Source of the DNA: Pseudoalteromonas sp. T1lg23B
GTDB lineage: Bacteria > Pseudomonadota > Gammaproteobacteria > Enterobacterales > Alteromonadaceae
Direction of reading: 5' to 3'
Length of the DNA stretch: 64,000 nt
Assembly: GCF_002964665.1 (NCBI RefSeq)
Contig: NZ_PQBZ01000007.1
Coordinates: 1-64,000, forward strand
Shown here: positions 47,605 through 56,503 of the stretch, piece after piece
Layout: the number at the start of each line of letters is the position of its first letter
How positions within the stretch are numbered: position 1 is the first letter of the stretch
Made by a program: the position numbers and the translations under genes
The notes under the pieces: model-generated
Seen by the model: the letters and a program-made list of their open reading frames with translations, nothing else
What the model was told of the DNA's origin: nothing
Databases searched by the model: none

Positions 47605-50600
47605 AGAGCAACTAAAACAACAATTGCAGGATTTATTATTCGCCAATACCGAAAAGTTTTGGATAAATCTCTACCATCATAAGTACCAAGCCTTGATTGA
47701 TGAGCTTTGTGATTGGCCTTTGCTGATGAACAAACCTGAGGATGAATCACTGCTCCCTTGGCTACATCTCCACTCCATTTCATTTATCAGACATAAAATT
47801 GAACAACAGCAGGCTCATATTTCAACCTTATCGAACGCTTACCAGCAATTTGTGGCCCGTCTGTCGAAAACAGATCTTGAACACGAACGGCAAAAGCAAA
47901 TTCTAAATTATGCAGAGCAACTAGGCGCCACAAAGCAGCAACTCAAAGAAGATAAAGCCGCCTTTGAGCGCTGGTTTGATGAAGGGGCGGTCAAAGAGCG
48001 CTACCAAAATAGCGTTGCTGAGATCGAACAAAGTATCAAATTCTTGATTGCCCGTTTGGGAACCTTAAGTAAAAGCTATCTAGCGATAAATCATGGGCAA
48101 CTGGAACAGACATGGCAAACGCTTGACTTGCAACCTTTTTTCTTGAATTTATTGGAACACAACCAAACGCCATTTATCCGCCATGGCATTATTCGGGCGT
48201 TGGTAAATCAAGTGGCTTTAATTCAAGAGCATAATATTGACACCGAACTGAGTGCCGATCTCATTGCTCGACTTGTTGAGTTACTTGAGGATAAGCTCAG
48301 CCCCTATACGGCCATCATAGATATTTTAGAAATTTTAATTCATCAACGACCTACTTTTGTCCGAGGTCACATGTGGGCCATGCTGTTTGAAAGTGCGGAG
48401 CACATAAATAACGACCAACTGTTTATTTTGGCTGCATTGCCCCGTGTTTTGACTAGGCAATTACAATTAACAGATAAAGATGTTGTGCTACTTACACAAC
48501 TGTCAGAACACCACTCCCCCAGAGTTAGGCAGGCGCTAATTGAGCAAACGAGTCACATGTCTTACGACATTGCCACAACAATTATTGAAAATCGCTTTAA
48601 TGAAGAGCACATCGATGCGGTGCGCTTCACTCTCATCAAACAGCTTTCTCAAACCCGTTACAGTGAACATGACGTTGCTTTTAAGCTGTGGCAAAAAACC
48701 TTATCAGGGCAATATAGTTTGCCGATTAAGCGCATTGCAATAGAACAAAGTGCACGCATTATGCTCAACATGCAGCTCGATAGCAGTAACCCTGACACCA
48801 TATTTAAGCGTTATATAGATACCTTAAATACCGCTTTGTCACAGGAGCCACATATTGCTGTAAGACGCTATATAACTAGAGCAAGAGAACAATTGGTGAG
48901 CTTTTACAATCAATCACTGATTGCCAATATTAACGAGCAGATCACCGCATCCGACGACATAATTTTACCCTGTGATGACAAACAGCACACACTTGGCCGA
49001 ACGTTGAGTTTTTTGGCGCAGCGCCAACTGGGCTTTAACGGTGTGATCAAGCATCACAAATGGTTCATCTCAAGCGGTTATAGGGTTGGTAGACGACTTT
49101 GGCGAATATTACATGAGTTGCGTCATTCCAGTTCGGATAAGCGCCAAGGGTTTAGTCATACCAAGGCCCGCAAGCCCAGTGCTCAGCTCCATGTTCCCAG
49201 TTGTAGCATCGCTCAGATAAGTGACACAAATGTACCAGGCGAACCTTTATATCATTTGGCACAGCAAAGCGCGCGCCCACATTTACCACTGTTGGACTAT
49301 ATACTTTCGATATTGTCTCAAGACAATCTCGCTGCGCCTGTTTTCAGCTACACGCCAGACGGTATTTTGGAGATTACAAAACCCACTACTGTATGGCGTC
49401 GATTATATGCCTACAGCTACATTTCACTGCATTTTCAAAAGATTGACTCCTTGCGTAAAGGCGGTGAGTTGGAGCAACTCCGATACTTAGAAGAGCTAAC
49501 CAAGCTCGGATTTACGTGTCGATTTCTAGCTTATGGAGATGTGCTTGACTGTCAGTTCCCAGTTGAAGAAGGCATCAAGCAATTATTTGCAAAATTGAAT
49601 GTTGCACCCAGCCTGCTCGCCATCTGGTCAAGCTTCAAAGAATACGCATACTCTGTCTACCAAAATACGCTGTCACAATTGGTATTCTTCGTGGTGACTT
49701 TCAGTGCCTACTTTTGGGGCAGACACCTTTATGTAAGCCGCAAAATCATCCAAAACCGTAGCGCTATTGCAGTAAGCATTGGCGGCTGGGGGACTCGTGG
49801 TAAGTCGGGTACCGAACGGTTGAAGGCTGCCCTATTCAGTGCTCTGGCACTGCGCTGCATCACCAAAACTACCGGCTGTGAGGCGATGATGATTTATTGC
49901 AAAATCACTGGCGAACAATATGAAATACCAATATTCAGACCATTCAACAAAGCCACCATTTGGGAGCAAAGTGATGTATTGGAATTTGCCAAGTCAGTTC
50001 AAGCAGATGTGTTCTTGTGGGAATGTATGGGGTTAACACCACGATATGTAAAGATACTACGTCGTTGGATGAAAGATAACTTTGTCACCATCACCAATGC
50101 CTATCCCGACCATGAAGATATTTTGGGCCCTTCAGGCGTAGACGTCGCGCGAGAAATGTCGGCGTTTGTCGGAGAAAACACACAGATCTTTACTTGTGAG
50201 CAAACTATGGCCCCTATTTTAGAAAGTGCCGCTAAAGGCAAAGGCTCCACATTGATTCAAGTACATTGGGGAGATGGTTTTCAAATCACACCGGAGATCA
50301 GAGCACTTTATCCGTACGATGAACATCCAGACAACATCGCGCTTGTTTGCAAAATGGCACAATATATAGGCATCAATAAAGATTTTGTATTCAAGGCGAC
50401 CGCTGAGCATATCGTGCCGGATATTGGTGTGCTCCAGCACTTTTCACCCGCTCGAGTAGGCAAACTAACGCAATCATTTGTAAACGGAATGTCGGCTAAC
50501 GAGCGGTTGGCAACCCTTGAAAATTGGCAACGCCTTGAGTTACAAAAAGTCAGTCAACAACCCCATATTCAAACTATTGCACTCATCAACAACCGAGATG

Positions 50601-51661
50601 ATAGAGTCGCCCGCTCCAAGGTATTTGCACACATCATGGCAGAAGACATTTGTTTTGATTACCTTGTTGTCGTTGGTACTAATATTGGAGGCTTTGCCAG
50701 TTATTTGCGTACTGCGGTGTCTGAACGTATCGAAAAAGCCGCCGATAATAATGATGCGGGAACCATCGCACAGTTTTTAGAACAGTTAAAACTTATTCAT
50801 TCTGACGAGGAGATGCTTGCGCGGTATAATTTGTCTTGCCCTGATGAGCCTTTAACTCTCCAAGACTTAAGCTCATCACAAGCACTCGACGAGGCGCTAA
50901 AATTAAGAGCTAGTATCTGTGACAGGCAACAACAACTTTTTTTAGCGCGCTATCAACAATGGCAAGTTGCCCAAACGCTGCTTAAACCAAATACGCCACT
51001 CAAAATCGAAATTGTCGATACCTGCTTAGCCCTGCTCAATGCCAAACTTATACTGATAGAAGATGCACAGATAAGCAGTGATGATTTGACCCATACAATC
51101 GCTCAACTCGGAAGCGATAACCAGCATCAACTCATCGTTGGAATGCAGAACATCAAGGGCGTTGGACTACGCTATGTACAAAGTTGGCAGCAATGGCAAA
51201 AAACCAAACAGCGGTGTGACACCCTAAGTCAAGAAACATGCAGTGCCAATGACTTTAAAAAATACCTCAATGAACTCAGCCAGCAAGTAAGCTTTAATGC
51301 GCTTGAAACAGCCACATTACAGCAAACTGTGACCCGCCTATTAAAGGCACCTCAAGCACAGAGTGAGTTAAGCCAAGCGGAACTTCAGATTTTACTGACT
51401 AAACTGGAGGCGTATTCCAGTATGACGCCCTTGCGTGCCTCGAAAAATCACACAGTGTCACCGGTTAAACAGTTTTTTTTCCAACTTGTTGAGTCTTTTT
51501 TGGAAGCTGGAGCTGCGGTACAGCGCAAAAAACAAGCCCAGCAAATATATAAAGATATTGCCACACAGCGCATCACGCTTGCACGGGCTACAACAGAACT
51601 CACGCAACTCAGTCAAAGTCAAAAGCCTGGCTGGTTTAGCGAGCGGAAAAAGTTTAGATAA
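47597..51661 (+). CDS. capB: PgsB/CapB-type poly-gamma-glutamate synthase with long N-terminal extension
   Basis: 1354 residues. From about 729 it is a CapB Mur-ligase-like enzyme: P-loop WGTRGKSGTERLK (Lys736), TKTTGCEAMMIYCK, LWECMGLTPRYVK, TNAYPDHEDILGPSG, HPDNIALV, FVNGMSANERLATL and INNRDDRVARSK all align in order with B. subtilis PgsB (393 aa), which links glutamates through gamma-amide bonds using ATP. A membrane segment sits at about 692-712. The preceding ~690 residues are helical, HEAT-like repeats with no counterpart in PgsB. The ATG at 47597 has AGG 6 bases upstream and overlaps the previous gene. The true monomer could differ from glutamate. Confidence 0.9.
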   Translation: MNKEQLKQQLQDLLFANTEKFWINLYHHKYQALIDELCDWPLLMNKPEDESLLPWLHLHSISFIRHKIEQQQAHISTLSNAYQQFVARLSKTDLEHERQKQILNYAEQLGATKQQLKEDKAAFERWFDEGAVKERYQNSVAEIEQSIKFLIARLGTLSKSYLAINHGQLEQTWQTLDLQPFFLNLLEHNQTPFIRHGIIRALVNQVALIQEHNIDTELSADLIARLVELLEDKLSPYTAIIDILEILIHQRPTFVRGHMWAMLFESAEHINNDQLFILAALPRVLTRQLQLTDKDVVLLTQLSEHHSPRVRQALIEQTSHMSYDIATTIIENRFNEEHIDAVRFTLIKQLSQTRYSEHDVAFKLWQKTLSGQYSLPIKRIAIEQSARIMLNMQLDSSNPDTIFKRYIDTLNTALSQEPHIAVRRYITRAREQLVSFYNQSLIANINEQITASDDIILPCDDKQHTLGRTLSFLAQRQLGFNGVIKHHKWFISSGYRVGRRLWRILHELRHSSSDKRQGFSHTKARKPSAQLHVPSCSIAQISDTNVPGEPLYHLAQQSARPHLPLLDYILSILSQDNLAAPVFSYTPDGILEITKPTTVWRRLYAYSYISLHFQKIDSLRKGGELEQLRYLEELTKLGFTCRFLAYGDVLDCQFPVEEGIKQLFAKLNVAPSLLAIWSSFKEYAYSVYQNTLSQLVFFVVTFSAYFWGRHLYVSRKIIQNRSAIAVSIGGWGTRGKSGTERLKAALFSALALRCITKTTGCEAMMIYCKITGEQYEIPIFRPFNKATIWEQSDVLEFAKSVQADVFLWECMGLTPRYVKILRRWMKDNFVTITNAYPDHEDILGPSGVDVAREMSAFVGENTQIFTCEQTMAPILESAAKGKGSTLIQVHWGDGFQITPEIRALYPYDEHPDNIALVCKMAQYIGINKDFVFKATAEHIVPDIGVLQHFSPARVGKLTQSFVNGMSANERLATLENWQRLELQKVSQQPHIQTIALINNRDDRVARSKVFAHIMAEDICFDYLVVVGTNIGGFASYLRTAVSERIEKAADNNDAGTIAQFLEQLKLIHSDEEMLARYNLSCPDEPLTLQDLSSSQALDEALKLRASICDRQQQLFLARYQQWQVAQTLLKPNTPLKIEIVDTCLALLNAKLILIEDAQISSDDLTHTIAQLGSDNQHQLIVGMQNIKGVGLRYVQSWQQWQKTKQRCDTLSQETCSANDFKKYLNELSQQVSFNALETATLQQTVTRLLKAPQAQSELSQAELQILLTKLEAYSSMTPLRASKNHTVSPVKQFFFQLVESFLEAGAAVQRKKQAQQIYKDIATQRITLARATTELTQLSQSQKPGWFSERKKFR

Positions 51662-52028
51662 CAAAATATGGGCTGATAAATTAGGAGTAAGGCGGCGCTT
51701 TGCAGCCTAGCCACTGGATATAGATAACCACTTTAAGGCATCAGCAAATTTTAACTATTTCACGGTAAACGCCCCACAAGTTGCATACTTTATAAAATAT
51801 ATTTCGAAACCTTTTTGCAACATAATTAGCGTTCATTGAGCGTTAACTACTTCCCCATTCCATTTCATGTGGGTATACTGACGCGCTTTAAGTGCATAGA
51901 TAATCGCTGAGCTAGCGCTGAACCATGCATATTTACTTAATTGGCCACCCGTTCAAATTACATAACTATTTGCACGTAATGATTATTATAAGGCCTCACA
52001 ACACATTTGATTTAATTAGGAAGCACAT
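51662..52028 (+). other. Intergenic region between capB-like gene and POT transporter gene
   Basis: 367 bp with no gene and no obvious terminator for the capB-like operon. It contains A/T-rich stretches and the RBS AGGAAG at 52019-52024. No promoter or operator stands out. Confidence 0.5.
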
Positions 52029-53462
52029 ATGAGTTCATTACCTAATTCAGGAGAGTTTTTAGGCCATCCTAAAGGCTTGTTCCTGTTGTTCGGCACAGAG
52101 ATGTGGGAACGCTTCGGCTACTATGGCATGCGTGCCATCTTGGTATTATATTTGGTTGCAATGACCCAAGACGGTGGATTTGGCTGGTCTAACGCCGATG
52201 CACTTAGCCTGTACGGCACATTCACTATGGCAGTTTATCTCACACCATTATTTGGTGGCTGGTTAGCCGATAACGTTTTAGGGCAAAGAAAAGCTATCAT
52301 CATCGGTGGTATTTTAATGGCAGCGGGTCACTTCATCATGGGTGTACCTCATGCCGTTGTAGCTGGTATGGAAGAAAATGTTTTCTATGTTGGCCTTGCT
52401 TTGCTGTGTTTAGGTAATGGTTTGTTCAAGCCTAACATCTCAACAATGGTAGGTGACTTATACAAAGAAGGTGACAAACGTCGTGACGGCGCATTTACTA
52501 TCTTCTACATGGGTATCAACATGGGTGGTGCTTTAGGTCCACTAGTTGCGGGCTATGTTGCAGCGGTCATCAACTGGCAAGCTGGTTTTATCGCAGCGGG
52601 CATCGGTATGGTTATCTCGGTTGTTATGCAATTAGTGCTTAGCAAAAAATACCTAGGCGATATTGGTGTAGTACCTGCGGCTAAACTTTCAGCGGCGCAG
52701 TCTAGCACTGGCACCAAAGAACCACTCACAAAAGTTGAGAAAGACCGCATTAAAGTTATTTTCACTATGAGTGTGTTCAGTATCATCTTCTGGATGGGCT
52801 TTGAGCAAGCTGGTGGCTTGATGAACCTATTTGCAAACGACTATACAGACCGTATGTTGATGGGCTTTGAGGTACCGGCTTCTTGGTTCCAGTCACTCAA
52901 CTCTATCTTTATCATCATTTTTGCGCCAGTTGTTGCCATGATTTGGTTAAAATTGGACAAGCGCGAGCCTAACTCACCTGTTAAGTTTGCCATTGCATTA
53001 GTGTTCCTAGCGCTTGGTTTCTTAACCATGATGCTCGCGCTTGTTACTGAAGGTTCAGGTCAAGGTAGCATTCAAATCAGCATGATGTGGTTAGTGCTAT
53101 TCTATCTATTCCACACCTTAGGTGAGCTATGCTTATCGCCAATTGGCCTATCAATGGTAAGTAAGCTGGCGCCACTGCGCCTTGCATCACTACTGATGGG
53201 GATTTGGTTCCTATGTACAGCAGTCGCTAACAAGATTGCTGGCTTCGTCGGTTCATTCATCGGTGAAGGTCAAGAAGCAATGAACAACGCTATGGGTATC
53301 TTCATCGGCCTAGGGGCGACTGCATTACTTTCTGCAACAGCAATGTACTTGTTGAGTGACCGTCTTGTAGACTGGATGCACGGTGCTGAAGGCAAACATG
53401 AGCCTCACACACAAGAGCATATTCTTGCGGAAGAACTAGAAGTTGCTGCTGTAAAACAGTAG
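52029..53462 (+). CDS. Proton-dependent oligopeptide transporter (POT family)
   Basis: 477 residues, about 12-14 helices. The POT signatures are present: the ExxER-type ETM-WERFGYYGMRA (about 24-38; here TEMWERF) and FYMGINMGGALGPLVAGY (about 159-176). These transporters import di- and tripeptides with protons. RBS AGGAAG precedes the ATG and a strong terminator follows, so it is monocistronic. Peptide import fits the neighbouring tyrosine catabolism genes, but a link is only inferred. Confidence 0.93.
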   Translation: MSSLPNSGEFLGHPKGLFLLFGTEMWERFGYYGMRAILVLYLVAMTQDGGFGWSNADALSLYGTFTMAVYLTPLFGGWLADNVLGQRKAIIIGGILMAAGHFIMGVPHAVVAGMEENVFYVGLALLCLGNGLFKPNISTMVGDLYKEGDKRRDGAFTIFYMGINMGGALGPLVAGYVAAVINWQAGFIAAGIGMVISVVMQLVLSKKYLGDIGVVPAAKLSAAQSSTGTKEPLTKVEKDRIKVIFTMSVFSIIFWMGFEQAGGLMNLFANDYTDRMLMGFEVPASWFQSLNSIFIIIFAPVVAMIWLKLDKREPNSPVKFAIALVFLALGFLTMMLALVTEGSGQGSIQISMMWLVLFYLFHTLGELCLSPIGLSMVSKLAPLRLASLLMGIWFLCTAVANKIAGFVGSFIGEGQEAMNNAMGIFIGLGATALLSATAMYLLSDRLVDWMHGAEGKHEPHTQEHILAEELEVAAVKQ

Positions 53463-53486
53463 TCAACCAGCACTTATTACCAAAAA

Positions 53487-53514
53487 CCGCGTGTTAAAAG
53501 CACGCGGTTTTTTT
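53487..53514 (+). terminator. Terminator of the POT transporter gene
   Basis: CCGCGTG-TTAAAAG-CACGCGG followed by seven T, 24 bp past the stop. Confidence 0.93.
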
Positions 53515-53777
53515 GTATCAAAAGCAGATAAAGCACTTGGGTGTACACATATAATTACACTCAGCCCGATAATTAGTGGCTTGCCAGTATTAAGTCGATA
53601 GAGATTTGCTGACAGCTCCCCTTCAGACAAGAAAATAAAAAATACTTTAAAATCAATATTGTAAATACTTATATAATGCTCATACCAAGAAAATCACTAC
53701 GCCTAAACCGCCGTTGAATTGCAAATTATTCTAGATATCACCAGAGTGTCAGCAAACATCCCTTGCTCACAGAGGTT

Positions 53778-53795
53778 TGTGCAACTTAATTTACA
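53778..53795. promoter_or_regulatory. TyrR-box-like operator upstream of hpd
   Basis: TGTGCA-ACTTAA-TTTACA matches the TyrR box (TGT-N3-N6-TTTACA) with an exact right half, 120 bp before hpd. A weaker site (TGTAAA-N6-TATAAT) lies at 53660-53677 and includes a possible -10. The rest of the 400-bp gap (53515-53917) holds no gene. Confidence 0.6.
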
Positions 53796-53917
53796 AATGA
53801 GCTGTCAGCTAAATAGAGGCCTACTCTTCCTCTTTATCCTTTTTTGATTAATCATCCATCTACTGAAAAACATAATCTAACAAGCAACCCAATTTGCTTA
53901 ATTGCGGGAGTATGACA

Positions 53918-54964
53918 ATGAGTGAAGTAAAAAACCCACTAGGTTTAGTTGGTATCGAATTTACCGAGTACGCGACACCAGATGCGGACTATATGGATAA
54001 AGTGTTCACTGATTTTGGTTTCTCAAAACTTAAAAAGTTTAAAGACAAAGACATCGTTTATTACAACCAGAACGACATCCATTTCTTACTAAACAACGAG
54101 CGCGAAGGTTTCTCAGCGGCATTTGCTAAGAGCCACGGCCCAGCAATTTGCTCAATGGGCTGGCGTGTAGAAGATGCTCAAAAAGCATTTGAAGTTGCAG
54201 TTGAACGTGGTGCGAAGCCAGCTACTGACTCAGCGAATAAAGATTTACCTTACCCTGCAATTTATGGCATCGGTGACAGCCTTATTTACTTCATCGACGT
54301 ATTTGGTGACAAAGGTTCAATCTACGAGAATGACTTTGTTGATCTTGAAGAACAAAACATTGTTAAAGACAAGGGCTTTATCCGTATTGACCACCTAACT
54401 AACAACGTTTACAAAGGCACCATGGAAACATGGGCTAACTTCTACAAAGACGTATTTGGTTTTGAAGAAGTACGCTACTTTGATATCAAAGGTCAAAAAA
54501 CTGCCCTACTATCTTATGCGCTTAAGTCTCCTTGTGGCACCTTCTCGATTCCAATTAACGAAGGTAAAGACGACAACAACAACCAAATCGATGAGTACCT
54601 AGACGAGTATAATGGTCCAGGTGTACAGCATTTAGCATTCTTAACGAACGACCTAGTCGCTTCACTAGACCAGCTAGACAAGAGCACCATCGCGACATTA
54701 GATATCGTTGAGCACTACTATGACACTATCTTCGACCGTGTACCTTGGGTTAAAGAAGATAAAGAGAAGATCAAAGAGCACCAAATCTTAGTAGATAGCC
54801 AAAGCGAAAACTGCTACTTGCTACAAATCTTTACTAAGAACTTGTTCGGCCCAATCTTTATCGAGATGATCCAACGTGTTGACGATGGTGGCTTTGGTGA
54901 AGGTAACTTCCAAGCATTATTCGAATCTATCGAGCGAGATCAAGAACGTCGCGGCGTGATCTAA
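53918..54964 (+). CDS. hpd: 4-hydroxyphenylpyruvate dioxygenase
   Basis: Fe(II) enzyme that turns 4-hydroxyphenylpyruvate into homogentisate in tyrosine breakdown. The 348 residues form two vicinal-oxygen-chelate halves; the iron ligands are visible in the second: RIDHLTNNV (about 163-171), PGVQHLAFLT (about 239-248) and FIEMIQR near 320. The ATG at 53918 has GGGAG seven bases upstream, better than the ATG two codons before it. A terminator separates it from fahA. Homogentisate dioxygenase (hmgA) is not in this window. Confidence 0.96.
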   Translation: MSEVKNPLGLVGIEFTEYATPDADYMDKVFTDFGFSKLKKFKDKDIVYYNQNDIHFLLNNEREGFSAAFAKSHGPAICSMGWRVEDAQKAFEVAVERGAKPATDSANKDLPYPAIYGIGDSLIYFIDVFGDKGSIYENDFVDLEEQNIVKDKGFIRIDHLTNNVYKGTMETWANFYKDVFGFEEVRYFDIKGQKTALLSYALKSPCGTFSIPINEGKDDNNNQIDEYLDEYNGPGVQHLAFLTNDLVASLDQLDKSTIATLDIVEHYYDTIFDRVPWVKEDKEKIKEHQILVDSQSENCYLLQIFTKNLFGPIFIEMIQRVDDGGFGEGNFQALFESIERDQERRGVI

Positions 54965-54989
54965 GCTATTTATCGTTATTATTTTCACA

Positions 54990-55015
54990 AGCAGCTTTTT
55001 TAAAAGCTGCTTTTT
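54990..55015 (+). terminator. Terminator between hpd and fahA
   Basis: AGCAGCTTTT-TT-AAAAGCTGCT followed by T, a 10-bp stem about 25 bp past the hpd stop. Confidence 0.85.
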
Positions 55016-55066
55016 CCATTTTAGTTAAGGCAAAATAGCCTTAATCAAAAATAAAAAGGAACGGCA

Positions 55067-56380
55067 ATGTCTTTTATTAACGAAACCCATGATATTAATC
55101 TGACAAGTTGGGTTGCGAGCGCAAACCAAGCTGGAACCGATTTTCCAATTCAAAACTTACCATTTGCTGTATTTCGTCGTAAAGACACTAATGAAGAGTT
55201 TCGTGGTGGTGTTGCCATCGGTGATCAAGTACTAGACCTTGCAGTGGTTGCACAAGCAGGTATTTTCTCTGGTGAAGCTCAAGTCGCTGTTGACGCCGCA
55301 AATGCACAGGTATTAAACGAGTTTATGAGTTTGGGACAAGCGTATTGGTCAGCACTACGCTTGGCACTATCACGCGCATTGCGTGAAGGCTCTGAACATC
55401 AAGCAACGCTTGCAAATGCGTTGGTTGCTCAAGCTGACGTTGAGTACGCCATGCCTTGTCATATCGGTGACTACACAGACTTCTATACTTCGGTCTATCA
55501 CGCTACTTCTGTGGGTAAACTATTCCGCCCGGATAACCCTTTGCTACCTAACTACAAATGGGTACCGATTGGCTACCATGGCCGTGCATCATCAATTGAT
55601 GTGTCAGGTCAGGCGTTTCACCGTCCTAAAGGTCAAACCAAAGCGCCTGATGCGGATACCCCATCGTTTGGTCCATGTAAGCGTTTAGACTACGAATTAG
55701 AGCTTGGTATATACCTTGGTAAAGGCAATGAACTAGGTGAGCAAATCGCAATTGAAAACGCAGAGGACCACGTCTTTGGTTTCTGTCTATTTAACGACTG
55801 GTCAGCACGTGATTTGCAAGCTTGGGAATACCAACCTTTAGGTCCATTCCTATCAAAAAACTTTGCATCAACCGTATCACCTTGGATTGTAACAACTGAA
55901 GCGTTGGCACCATACCGCACGCAGTGGCATCGTGATGCTCAAGACCCACAGCCAATGGCATACCTAGAATCAACGCGCAACCGCGAAGCCGGCGCGTTTG
56001 ATATTCAAATGGATGTGCTGCTTGAGACCGAGAAAATGCGTGAAGCACAACAGCCTGCTACGAAACTTTCTGAGTCTAGTTTCAAGCACAGTTATTGGAC
56101 AGTGGCACAAATGGTTGCACACCACACAGTTAACGGTTGTAACTTCCAGCCAGGTGACATGCTAGGTTCTGGTACTCAGTCGGGTCCAGAGCACGAAGAA
56201 GCGGGTTCATTACTCGAACTTTCTCGTGGTGGTAAAGAAGCAATCACGCTTGCAAATGGTGAAGAGCGCAAGTTCTTAGAAGACGGTGACAAAGTTATTA
56301 TGCGTGGCTGGTGTGAAGCTGACGGCTTCAACCGCATAGGCTTTGGCTCAGTTGAAGGCACTGTTCTTCCTGCTAAATAA
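55067..56380 (+). CDS. fahA: Fumarylacetoacetase
   Basis: Last enzyme of tyrosine catabolism, splitting fumarylacetoacetate into fumarate and acetoacetate. 437 residues with the FAH N-terminal domain and catalytic domain: IGDYTDFYTSVYHATSVG (about 133-150), PIGYHGRASSI, LDYELELGIYLGKGNELG (metal-binding acids), FNDWSARDLQAWEYQPLGPF and a GTQSGPE segment near 375. AAGGAA precedes the ATG. Confidence 0.96.
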   Translation: MSFINETHDINLTSWVASANQAGTDFPIQNLPFAVFRRKDTNEEFRGGVAIGDQVLDLAVVAQAGIFSGEAQVAVDAANAQVLNEFMSLGQAYWSALRLALSRALREGSEHQATLANALVAQADVEYAMPCHIGDYTDFYTSVYHATSVGKLFRPDNPLLPNYKWVPIGYHGRASSIDVSGQAFHRPKGQTKAPDADTPSFGPCKRLDYELELGIYLGKGNELGEQIAIENAEDHVFGFCLFNDWSARDLQAWEYQPLGPFLSKNFASTVSPWIVTTEALAPYRTQWHRDAQDPQPMAYLESTRNREAGAFDIQMDVLLETEKMREAQQPATKLSESSFKHSYWTVAQMVAHHTVNGCNFQPGDMLGSGTQSGPEHEEAGSLLELSRGGKEAITLANGEERKFLEDGDKVIMRGWCEADGFNRIGFGSVEGTVLPAK

Positions 56381-56406
56381 TCCCAAATTAAAAGCAGATA
56401 AAAATC

Positions 56407-56435
56407 AAAGGTGTGCGTAAGTGCACCTTTTTATT
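56407..56435 (+). terminator. Terminator of fahA
   Basis: AAAGGTGTGC-GTAA-GTGCACCTTT, with one or two wobble pairs, followed by TTATTAT. About 27 bp past the stop. Confidence 0.7.
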
Positions 56436-56503
56436 ATATAAATTTGCTGGATTTTTGCTTCAATCTTGTTAAGGTTAAGCGTTGTCTAAAATATTTTTTG
56501 TGT

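Noticed and set aside
56411..56503. N-terminal extension of the M23 peptidase gene
   Set aside because: The extra 31 codons overlap the fahA terminator and give a Cys/Phe-rich sequence unlike the family; the ATG at 56504 is better.
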